DNA from: Dysgonamonadaceae bacterium
GTDB taxonomy: Bacteria > Bacteroidota > Bacteroidia > Bacteroidales > Azobacteroidaceae
NCBI GenBank assembly: GCA_031256775.1
Contig: JAIRPX010000281.1
Span: forward strand, 1-51,520
Reading direction: 5' to 3'
Length of the DNA stretch: 51,520 nt
The notes beneath the pieces are model-generated. The model did not search any database. It saw nothing but the letters and a program-made list of their open reading frames with translations, and was not told where the DNA came from. Shown one piece after another: positions 36,841-45,352 of this stretch; positions within the stretch are counted from its first letter, which is position 1, and every line of letters begins with the position of its first letter. The position numbers and the translations under genes were made by a program.

Positions 36841-39800
36841 ATGAAAAAGATAGCGTTTCGCTTGGTTTATGCAGTTTTGCTGCTTCCCTGTGCATTTGTT
36901 TCGTGTAACAGAGAATTAATTCCTGCTTCCGAATATGTTCCTTATATCAGCGCCTATTCGGGTGGTCTGATTTATTCTTCGTCGAATATTCGAATTGAGC
37001 TGACGGAAGATCAAGCCGGTGCGAATGTTAATGAAGAAATAAAAGAAAAATTGTTTTCTTTTTCTCCTTCCATCAAGGGAAAATCTTATTGGGTTGATAA
37101 TCGCACAATTGAGTTTGTTCCAAATCCAGGCTCGCTAAAAAGCGGAAAAACATATAAAGCCGAATTTAAGCTGGGAAAAGTTATGAAAGTAGATAAACGC
37201 CTGAAAACTTTCAAATTCTCGTTTAAAGTGGAAGAAAAAGATTTTGATCTGCAAATAAATCCAATAGATATTGTTGATCATTCGCTTGTTTCGGTGACGG
37301 GAGTTATTTATTTAAACTACGAAGTTGAACTGGAAACCGTGAAAAAAATGTTGTCTGTTCGTGCAAAAGGAAATCAAACATTTTCGCCTGTGATAGAAAA
37401 TAGCGAAGATGGAAAAACGTTCCGCTTCACGATTAAGGATATTCAGAGGAAGAAAAATGATATAGACATGGAAATAACCCTCGACGGAAAATCTTCGGGT
37501 ATTGAAAAAACGCTTTTGAGAGCGGTAACTATTCCTGCATTGGACGTTTTCCGTGTGATGTCGGCTGAACTGATTTCAGAACCTGAAACAGGCGTGCGAA
37601 TCACATTTTCTTATCCCGTTTCTACCAAACAGGATTTAAAAGGACTTATCACGATTCCCGAATTATCAAACTTTACGCAACAGGTGCAGGACAACAAAGT
37701 TGTGATTTATTTCGAACGAAAAAACCTGACCAAAATCACGCTGAATGTAAACAAAGGCATTAAAAATACGAAAGGCGAAAAAATGAGCGAGTCATTTTCT
37801 ACTACTTTGGTAATCGAAAAATTAAAGCCAAAGGTTGAATTACTCAAAACGGGAAATATTATTCCGTATTCCGAAAATTTGCTTCTTCCTTTCAGAGCTG
37901 TAAACCTTAGCGCTGTAGACTTGAAAATAATAAAAATTTTTGAAAACAACGTAATGATGTTTTTACAGGTCAATACGCTCAATGGTGCCAGCGAATTGCG
38001 AAGGGCTGGACGCTTAGTTTACAAGAAAACTGTCCATCTGGAAAATAAAAATACGCAGGAATGGAAAAATTATTCCATTGATTTGTCAAAAATGATGCAG
38101 CAGGATCCGGGCGCTATTTACAGGATAGAACTTTCTTTCAAGCAGGAATATTCCACTTATCCCTGCGACGGCGAGCATCAGGCGTCGAATGTTCCCGATG
38201 AAACGTTGACGAAAATTCAGTCGGACGAACTTACCAAAGATGAAGAAAATTACTGGGACTCTCCTTATTCTTACTACGATAACGATTACGAATGGTATGA
38301 TTATGACTGGGAAGAAAGGGATAATCCCTGTAATGCAAGTTATTACATTGGTTCTGAACGAAAAGTATCGTGCAATGTGGTCATGTCGAATATAGGCGTG
38401 ATAGCCAAATCCAATTCCGACAACAAATGGTGGATAGCCGTATCTAACTTGTTGGATACCAAGCCTGTTAGTAATGCCGAAGTCACTCTTTACAATTACC
38501 AGCTACAGCCGGTAGCTAAAGCTACGACAGACGCTGAAGGTTTTGCCACCGTAACTCCGAAAGGGAAACCGTTTTTATTAGTTGCTTCGGCTAACGGGCA
38601 AAAAACATATTTGCGATTAGTTGACGGCGAAAATAATTCGCTTAGCCGGTTCGACGTTGGAGGAAAGGAAATCAATAAAGGTATTAAAGGATATATCTAT
38701 GGCGAAAGGGGCGTTTGGCGTCCGGGCGATACGCTTCATATTTCCTTTATATTGTATGATCCCGAAAAACGTATTCCCGAAAATCATCCCGTCTCATTTG
38801 AGTTATATAATGCCAGGGGGCAATTCCACAGTAAACAGATATTAACGCAGGGAGTTAATGGTTTTTATACTTATAACGTCCCTACGAAAGACGACGATCC
38901 GACCGGACAGTGGAACGCTTATGTTAAAATAGGAGGCACATCTTTCCATAAGCTCTTGCGTATCGAAACAATAAAGCCAAACCGTTTGAAAATCAACCTT
39001 GCTTTGCCCGGAGGCGACAGAATTGATGCGGGTTTGGAAAGTGCCACCGCCGTAGTGACGTCTTCATGGCTGACTGGAATTGTTGCCCGCAATCTGAAGA
39101 CCAAAGTGGAAATGACGCTTACAAAAGTAGGTACGCAATTTAAAGGATACGATAACTATATTTTCAATAATCCTGCCAGCGATTTTTCGTCGAGCGAACT
39201 GGAAATATTTAATGGAACGTTGGATGAATCGGGAGAGGTAAAATTCAATTTCAAAACGCCTAAAGCAGAAAATGCACCCGGAATGTTGAACGCAAATATC
39301 GTTTGCAGGGTATTTGAACAGGGTGGGGACGCAAGTATTTATACCCAAAATGTGCCTTATTCGCCTTTTAAGGCTTATGTTGGTATCAATTTAAATCAGA
39401 AATCCGACAGCTATATAGAAACTGATACCGACCACCGCTTCGACGTTGTTACGTTAGACGCAAACGGCAAACCTGTCAATCGCAACAACTTGGAATACAG
39501 TATATACCGAGTTGGCTGGAGCTGGTGGTGGGAACATAACAGCGAATCTTTTTCAACTTATGTTAACAGCTCTTCATACGAGCCTGTTGCAAAAGGTAAA
39601 TTAAAAACTGTTAACGGAAAAACAAGTTTTAATTTTATGCTTAAATATCCGGATTGGGGACGTTATCTGGTTTATGTAAAAGACAAAGACAGTGGACACG
39701 CTACTGGAGGGTTAGTGTATATCGACTGGCCCGACTGGCGGGGACGTTCCAATAAATCTGATCCCAACAATATCAAGATGTTATCTTTTTCTACCAGCAA

Positions 39801-42390
39801 AACGACGTATGAAGTAGGCGAAGATATTACAGTAATTATTCCCGCTTCGGGAGGAGGTTCCGCGCTGATAGCGCTTGAAAACGGAACAACAATTTTAGAC
39901 CGTATGTGGCTTACATTGTCTGAAAAAGGCGACACAAAATATACATTCAAGGCAGTACCTGAATTAGCTCCTAATTTTTATATTCATATCAGTTTATTGC
40001 AGCCTCATGCGCAGACAGCAAACGACTTGCCTGTACGGATGTATGGCGTGATTCCGGTTATGATTTCCAATAAAGAATCTGTTTTGAATCCGCAGATTGA
40101 TATGCCGGACGTGCTTCGTTCAGAAGAGGAATTTACAGTAGAAGTAAGCGAAAAAGCAGGTAAACCAATGACTTACACATTAGCTATTGTGGACGATGGT
40201 TTGCTTGACCTGACTAATTTCAAAACTCCGAATCCATGGAACGAATTTTATGCCCGCGAAGCGCTTGGAATCCGCACATGGGATATGTATGATTATGTTA
40301 TTGGCGCTTTTTCGGGAAAATATTCGGCTATGTTCAGCGTTGGAGGCGATGAAGATATGAAGGCTAACAATACTAAAGCCAACCGTTTCAAACCGGTAGT
40401 TAAATATTTGGGACCGTTTGCTTTGGATAAGGGCGCGAAAAAGAAACATAAAATCGCATTGCCTACTTATGTCGGATCTGTCAGGACAATGGTTGTGGCT
40501 GGACAAAATGGCGCTTACGGAAAGACTGAAAAAACAACTCCTGTACGTACTCCTTTAATGATTATGTCTTCACTGCCAAGGGTAATCAGCGCAAATGAAG
40601 AAATTACGCTTCCGGTAAATGTCTTTGCGATGGAAACTTCCATAAATGAAGTGTCGGTAAAAGTAGAAACGACAGGATTACTTCAGGCGACAGACAAAAG
40701 CAGTAAAACAGTCAGTTTCGCAAAACCTGGCGAAGAAATGGTTTATTTCTCAATGAAAACAGGCAGTAAAACGGGAGTTGAAAAAGTAACGATTACGGCT
40801 TCAGGAGGAGGAAAAACATCGAAAGAAACGATTGAAATTGCAGTGCGAAATCCGAATCCTTCAATCATTCTTTCGGATAACCGCCTGATAAATGCTGGAG
40901 AAACAGTTGAACAGGAATACCGGTTAACAGGTATTTCCGACGACGACTGGGTGAAACTCGACGTGTCGCGTGTTCCTTCGATAGACGTAACCAGCCGTTT
41001 GGATTTCCTTTACAATTACGACCATTATTGTTCCGAACAGTTGACTTCAAGGGCTTTACCTTTACTGTTTATTTCACAGTTCAAAGAAGTTGACGCCGCA
41101 GAAGCAAATGCTATCAAAACAAATATTAGCGAAGCAATTAAAAAGCTCTACGGACGACAGTTAACTTCGGGAGGAATAGCCTACTGGTCAGGTGAAAACT
41201 ATGCCAACGACTGGATTACGAGTTATGCAGGCGCTTTCCTTGTTATGGCAAAAGAAAAAGGATATGAAGTGAACGACGGCGTGTTGAGCCGCTGGAAAAA
41301 TTTCCAGAAAAAAGAAGCTCAAAACTGGTCGCCGGTTTCCAATTCGTCCGACAGTTACTATGTGCGCTCGTCCGAGTTACGGCAAGCCTACCGGCTTTAT
41401 TCACTTGCATTAGCCAATTCACCCGAACTGGGAGCTATGAACAGGCTGAAAGAAACAAAAAATCTTTCGCAGCAGGCTCGCTGGATACTGGCGGCGGCTT
41501 ATGCGCTCTGTGGAAAAACAAAACCGGCTGAGGAACTGGTATTTAATATATCTACAACCGTCGAATCTTATTATTCCTCATACACTTATGGCTCATCCGA
41601 CCGCGACGAAGCCATGATTCTGCAAACTATGGTATTGCTTGGGCGATTGGAAGAAGCATTTAAACAGGCGCAGAGAATGGCGCAGCAATTGTCGAAACAA
41701 AAATATTACGACACGCAGTCAACAGCTTTTGCATTAGTTGCCATAGGAAGTTTAGCTGAAAAAACCTCCGGAACAATTGAATTTGGCTGGACTTTGAACG
41801 GTAAAAAACAGGACGCAGTGAAATCAGCTAAAATGGCTTATCAAATTCAGTTGCCGAAAAAGCCGTCGGAAGGAAAAATATCTTTTACAAATAATGGAAC
41901 AGGAATACTTTACGCAAGTTTAACGGCAAAATCGCGACCGCTCAACGACACGCTGCCGCCAGTTGCAAACAATCTGCGCTTGAACGTTTCATATACCGAT
42001 TTGGCTGGTAAACAAATTGATATAAAAGAAATTAAGCAGGGAACGGATTTTATAGCTGTTATCGAAATTACAAATACAAATCCTGCGAACAGTTATTCCG
42101 ATATTGCCTTAACGCATATCATTCCTTCGGGATGGGAAATTTTCAACGAGAGGATGACTTCGGGCAACGAAAATATTGCTGTTTCAGATAATTATACATA
42201 TCGAGATATTCGCGACGACAGGATACTGACATATTTTGACTTGCCGAAAGGAAAACGTAAAACTATAAGAATACGCTTACAGGCTTCCTATGCAGGTTCG
42301 TTTATCTTGCCTGCCATATTGTGCGAAGCAATGTACGATACTTCTGCACAGGCAAGAACTGCGGCAGGAAGAGTAAAAGTAGTAAAATAA
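36841..42390 (+). CDS. Bacterial alpha-2-macroglobulin family lipoprotein
   Basis: An 1849-residue periplasmic lipoprotein protease trap. The signal peptide ends in the lipobox FVSC (Cys about residue 22). A string of MG (macroglobulin) domains follows, with the MG2-like ERGVWRPGDTLHISFILYDP near residue 620, and the A2M family domain (YVGSVRTMVVAGQNGAYGKT). The thioester motif is CSEQ at about residue 1397 (41029-41040), set in YDHYCSEQLTSRALP, so covalent trapping should be possible. A thioester-domain alpha/alpha toroid and a receptor-binding-like C-terminus follow. The usual partner, penicillin-binding protein PbpC, is not adjacent; mtaB follows with a 1-bp overlap. Confidence 0.93.
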   Translation: MKKIAFRLVYAVLLLPCAFVSCNRELIPASEYVPYISAYSGGLIYSSSNIRIELTEDQAGANVNEEIKEKLFSFSPSIKGKSYWVDNRTIEFVPNPGSLKSGKTYKAEFKLGKVMKVDKRLKTFKFSFKVEEKDFDLQINPIDIVDHSLVSVTGVIYLNYEVELETVKKMLSVRAKGNQTFSPVIENSEDGKTFRFTIKDIQRKKNDIDMEITLDGKSSGIEKTLLRAVTIPALDVFRVMSAELISEPETGVRITFSYPVSTKQDLKGLITIPELSNFTQQVQDNKVVIYFERKNLTKITLNVNKGIKNTKGEKMSESFSTTLVIEKLKPKVELLKTGNIIPYSENLLLPFRAVNLSAVDLKIIKIFENNVMMFLQVNTLNGASELRRAGRLVYKKTVHLENKNTQEWKNYSIDLSKMMQQDPGAIYRIELSFKQEYSTYPCDGEHQASNVPDETLTKIQSDELTKDEENYWDSPYSYYDNDYEWYDYDWEERDNPCNASYYIGSERKVSCNVVMSNIGVIAKSNSDNKWWIAVSNLLDTKPVSNAEVTLYNYQLQPVAKATTDAEGFATVTPKGKPFLLVASANGQKTYLRLVDGENNSLSRFDVGGKEINKGIKGYIYGERGVWRPGDTLHISFILYDPEKRIPENHPVSFELYNARGQFHSKQILTQGVNGFYTYNVPTKDDDPTGQWNAYVKIGGTSFHKLLRIETIKPNRLKINLALPGGDRIDAGLESATAVVTSSWLTGIVARNLKTKVEMTLTKVGTQFKGYDNYIFNNPASDFSSSELEIFNGTLDESGEVKFNFKTPKAENAPGMLNANIVCRVFEQGGDASIYTQNVPYSPFKAYVGINLNQKSDSYIETDTDHRFDVVTLDANGKPVNRNNLEYSIYRVGWSWWWEHNSESFSTYVNSSSYEPVAKGKLKTVNGKTSFNFMLKYPDWGRYLVYVKDKDSGHATGGLVYIDWPDWRGRSNKSDPNNIKMLSFSTSKTTYEVGEDITVIIPASGGGSALIALENGTTILDRMWLTLSEKGDTKYTFKAVPELAPNFYIHISLLQPHAQTANDLPVRMYGVIPVMISNKESVLNPQIDMPDVLRSEEEFTVEVSEKAGKPMTYTLAIVDDGLLDLTNFKTPNPWNEFYAREALGIRTWDMYDYVIGAFSGKYSAMFSVGGDEDMKANNTKANRFKPVVKYLGPFALDKGAKKKHKIALPTYVGSVRTMVVAGQNGAYGKTEKTTPVRTPLMIMSSLPRVISANEEITLPVNVFAMETSINEVSVKVETTGLLQATDKSSKTVSFAKPGEEMVYFSMKTGSKTGVEKVTITASGGGKTSKETIEIAVRNPNPSIILSDNRLINAGETVEQEYRLTGISDDDWVKLDVSRVPSIDVTSRLDFLYNYDHYCSEQLTSRALPLLFISQFKEVDAAEANAIKTNISEAIKKLYGRQLTSGGIAYWSGENYANDWITSYAGAFLVMAKEKGYEVNDGVLSRWKNFQKKEAQNWSPVSNSSDSYYVRSSELRQAYRLYSLALANSPELGAMNRLKETKNLSQQARWILAAAYALCGKTKPAEELVFNISTTVESYYSSYTYGSSDRDEAMILQTMVLLGRLEEAFKQAQRMAQQLSKQKYYDTQSTAFALVAIGSLAEKTSGTIEFGWTLNGKKQDAVKSAKMAYQIQLPKKPSEGKISFTNNGTGILYASLTAKSRPLNDTLPPVANNLRLNVSYTDLAGKQIDIKEIKQGTDFIAVIEITNTNPANSYSDIALTHIIPSGWEIFNERMTSGNENIAVSDNYTYRDIRDDRILTYFDLPKGKRKTIRIRLQASYAGSFILPAILCEAMYDTSAQARTAAGRVKVVK

Positions 42391-43688
42391 TGATTGACAG
42401 GCATATATTTGAAAATAAGAAAGCCGTTTATTATACTTTGGGATGTAAATTAAACTTCGCTGAAACATCGTCTATATGTAAATATTTATCGGAGAATGGA
42501 ATACGAAAAGCGTTGCCCGGAGAAAAAGCTGATATTTGCATCGTGAATACCTGTTCCGTAACGGAACTGGCAGATAAAAAATGCCGACAGGCTATCAGGA
42601 GAATTAAAAAAGAACATCCCGATTCTTTCCTTATAGCTACTGGCTGTTACGCCCAGCTAAAACCGGAAGAAACAAGCAGGATAGAGGGCGTGGATTTGGT
42701 GCTGGGCGCTAATCAAAAGATGGACATACTGGATTTTCTGGATGCTAAAAATGAAACTAAAATTGCCGTTTTGCCTGTTAAGGATATTAAATCGTTTATC
42801 CCGTCCTGCTCCGGCGGCGATCGTACCCGCCATTTCCTGAAAGTTCAGGACGGATGCGATTATTTCTGTTCATACTGTACAATTCCCTTTGCCAGAGGTA
42901 GAAGCCGAAATGGAAGTATTGCTGAATTAGTTAAAATGGCGGAAGAAGCTGGTAAAACCGGCGGCAAAGAAATAGTTTTAACCGGCGTTAATATTGGCGA
43001 TTTCGGCAAAACAACCGGCGAAACTTTTATCGACCTGATAAAGGCTTTAGACAAGGTAGAATCTGTTGAACGCTTCCGAATATCGTCTATTGAGCCTAAT
43101 CTGCTGACAGATGAAATGTTGGAATTTATCGCTCAGTCAAAACGGTTTACGCCTCATTTTCATATTCCATTACAGTCGGGTTCAGACGAAGTGTTAAAAT
43201 TAATGCGCAGAAAATACAATACGGCTTTTTTTTCTTCCAAAATAAACAAAATTCGTCAACTGATGCCAGAATCTTTTATTGGAATCGACGTTATAGTAGG
43301 TCTAAGGGGGGAAACAGCTGAATATTTTAATGAAACTAAACTCTTTTTAGAAACCCTGCCATTTTCGCAGTTGCATGTTTTTACTTATTCCGAGCGAGAA
43401 GGAACAGCGGCTTTGAAAATCGAACCTGTTGTTTCACCGGCGGAAAAACAGGAAAGAAGTCGGCAATTGCTTGAACTGTCGGCAAATAAACTTGAATATT
43501 TTTATCGTTCGCAGATTGGCTTTACACGCAGAGTTTTATTTGAACATGCAAAAAAGGGGACAAAAATGTACGGGTTTACAGAAAATTACATTAAAGTCGA
43601 AGCAAATTATAATTTAAATTGTATAAATAAATTGATTGATGTAACTTTGCTGAATTTTAACGAAGATAAAACAGCATTAATATTTTAA
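42390..43688 (+). CDS. mtaB: tRNA t6A37 methylthiotransferase MtaB
   Basis: Radical-SAM methylthiotransferase that converts t6A37 to ms2t6A in tRNAs reading ANN codons. The N-terminal UPF0004 domain supplies one cluster (TLGCKLNFAE, NTCSVTELADKKC, ATGCYAQ), and the radical-SAM motif is CDYFCSYC (about residues 154-161). HIPLQSGSDEVLKLMRRKYN and a C-terminal TRAM-like part follow. The start chosen is the ATG at 42390, sharing its A with the stop of the macroglobulin gene (432 residues). The frame is open to 42321 but that lies inside the previous gene. GT2 follows with the same TAATG overlap. Confidence 0.94.
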   Translation: MIDRHIFENKKAVYYTLGCKLNFAETSSICKYLSENGIRKALPGEKADICIVNTCSVTELADKKCRQAIRRIKKEHPDSFLIATGCYAQLKPEETSRIEGVDLVLGANQKMDILDFLDAKNETKIAVLPVKDIKSFIPSCSGGDRTRHFLKVQDGCDYFCSYCTIPFARGRSRNGSIAELVKMAEEAGKTGGKEIVLTGVNIGDFGKTTGETFIDLIKALDKVESVERFRISSIEPNLLTDEMLEFIAQSKRFTPHFHIPLQSGSDEVLKLMRRKYNTAFFSSKINKIRQLMPESFIGIDVIVGLRGETAEYFNETKLFLETLPFSQLHVFTYSEREGTAALKIEPVVSPAEKQERSRQLLELSANKLEYFYRSQIGFTRRVLFEHAKKGTKMYGFTENYIKVEANYNLNCINKLIDVTLLNFNEDKTALIF

Positions 43689-44725
43689 TGAAACGAATCG
43701 GAATAGTTATTCTGAACTGGAACGGTAAATCATTGTTGGAAAAGTTTTTACCATCAATAGTTAAGTACACTGATTTGACGGTGGCTGATATTGTTGTAGC
43801 CGATAACGGCTCGAAAGACGATTCAATGCCTTTTTTAACAGCGCATTATCCATTTATACGTCAAATAGTTTTCGATAAGAATTATGGTTTTGCCGAAGGA
43901 TATAACAAGGCTTTAGCATCATTAAATTATGAGTATACAGTTTTGCTTAATTCCGACGTGGAAGTTGGTAGCAACTGGTTAACAATTGCCATTGATTATT
44001 TGGATGATCATGATGATGTAGTTGCCGTACAACCTAAGTTGCTTTCCTACAACGATAAATCTTCCTTTGAATATGCAGGAGCTTCCGGAGGATTTATCGA
44101 CATGTATGGCTATCCCTTTTGCAGGGGACGTGTTTTTACAAGCTTAGAAAAAGATTGTATGCAATACGACAATCCTGTTGACGTGTTGTGGGCAAGCGGC
44201 GCCTGCCTTATTATCCGTCTGGAAGAATATAAAAAAGCCGGCGGATTCGACGATTATTTCTTTGCTCATCAGGAAGAAATAGATTTGTGCTGGCGATTGC
44301 GGGCGAGAGGAAAACGAATTGTATGTCTGCCTCAATCAGTAGTTTATCATGTAGGAGGAGCTACCCTGAAAATGGAACATCCTAAAAAAACTTTCTTGAA
44401 TTTCAGGAATAACCTTTTAATGCTTTATAAAAATCTTCCGGAAAAATATTACTGGCGAGTAATGTGTTTTCGCTTTTTTGCGGATTATTTCGCTTTCCTG
44501 TATCTCTTTTTAAAAGGATGGCGTCCTAATGCTATCGCAATTCTTAAAGCAAGGCATGATTTCTATAATCAGAAGAAAAAATATAAGGCAATAAGAAAAA
44601 AAAATCTGGAACAGTCGCAAACAGAGCTTCCTCCGGAAATACTGAAAAAACCTTTATTGTGGATATATCATATTTTTCCCCGTGCAAAAGTTTTTCGCTC
44701 AATACACTGGGGAGCTAAGAATTAG
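43688..44725 (+). CDS. Glycosyltransferase family 2
   Basis: GT-A fold glycosyltransferase of 345 residues, resembling rhamnosyl- or N-acetylglucosaminyltransferases in polysaccharide loci. It opens IGIVILNWNGKSLLEKFLPS, followed by VADIVVADNGSKDDS (nucleotide-sugar site), a DxD-like NSDVEVG (about residues 96-102), and the acceptor region WASGACLIIRLEEYKKAGGFDDYFF with HQEEIDLCWRLRARG, the ED-type catalytic segment. A hydrophobic C-terminal stretch (FRFFADYFAFLYLFLKG) suggests membrane association. The start overlaps the mtaB stop by 1 bp. The TAG stop lies within a 7-mer repeat tract, so the repeat region begins right at the gene end. Confidence 0.9.
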   Translation: MKRIGIVILNWNGKSLLEKFLPSIVKYTDLTVADIVVADNGSKDDSMPFLTAHYPFIRQIVFDKNYGFAEGYNKALASLNYEYTVLLNSDVEVGSNWLTIAIDYLDDHDDVVAVQPKLLSYNDKSSFEYAGASGGFIDMYGYPFCRGRVFTSLEKDCMQYDNPVDVLWASGACLIIRLEEYKKAGGFDDYFFAHQEEIDLCWRLRARGKRIVCLPQSVVYHVGGATLKMEHPKKTFLNFRNNLLMLYKNLPEKYYWRVMCFRFFADYFAFLYLFLKGWRPNAIAILKARHDFYNQKKKYKAIRKKNLEQSQTELPPEILKKPLLWIYHIFPRAKVFRSIHWGAKN

Positions 44726-45150
44726 GAATTATGAATTATGAATTATGAATTAGCTGGCGCGCAATAAAACTAAAAACTGATAACTGATAACTAAAAACTA
44801 ATTTTGTTGGCGCGGTTTAATTTTTTGCATCGTCATTGCGAGCGTTAGCGAAGCAATCCAGGAATTAGTTTTCAGTTTTTAGTTTTCAGTTATACTTTAT
44901 GCGGTTTAATTTTGTGCATCGTCATCAAGCGTTAGCGAAGCAATCAAGAAATTATAATAAGAGGTATCGCAGCTACGCAGCTCTGTTTAGATTCTGTGCA
45001 TTCTTACCGTGCGCTTACGCACACGGCTACAAAGATGTTGGCGCTAACGCGCCTTAGCGCCAGCGAAAGAAGCAGACAACTCCTTGCTGGCGCGCAATAA
45101 AACTAAAAACTGATAACTGATAACTAATTTCGCTAACGCTCGCAATGACG
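44726..45150. repeat. Mosaic repeat region with modules A and B
   Basis: GAATTAT 7-mers (44718-44750), GCTGGCGCGCAATAAAACTA (44754-44773) and its exact second copy (45086-45105), a module A half at about 44830-44861, a degraded A half (about 44914-44946), and a module B copy at 44963-45053 with CCGTGCGCTTACGCACACGG (45007-45026) and GGCGCTAACGCGCC (45040-45053). No gene is evident in 44726-45352. Confidence 0.82.
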
Positions 45151-45221
45151 AGATACGCCTTTACACTTTCGCGCTTTTATACTTTCACCAACTGAAATTT
45201 AGTTAAATAACATTAAATATG

Positions 45222-45305
45222 CGCTTAATGCCGAAAATTAATTCAGAAATAACTCCGCATTAATAAAATATTAAGCGAAACATTAAGCGCTACCTTCTAA
45301 ATTTG
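45222..45305 (+). promoter_or_regulatory. TTAAGCG operator-like cluster and -7 box before the GH92 gene
   Basis: TTAAGCG occurs at 45271-45277 and 45283-45289 as direct repeats 12 bp apart, and inverted (CGCTTAA) at 45222-45228. GCGCTTAATG (45221-45230) and CATTAAGCGC (45281-45290) are a perfect 10-bp inverted pair. The -7-like box TAAATTTG is at 45298-45305. The cluster sits just upstream of it, where a glycan-responsive regulator would bind. Confidence 0.55.
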
Positions 45306-45352
45306 TCCGAAATTTTACAAATTGATTTTTAATTTTTAAGCATGATAACGCC

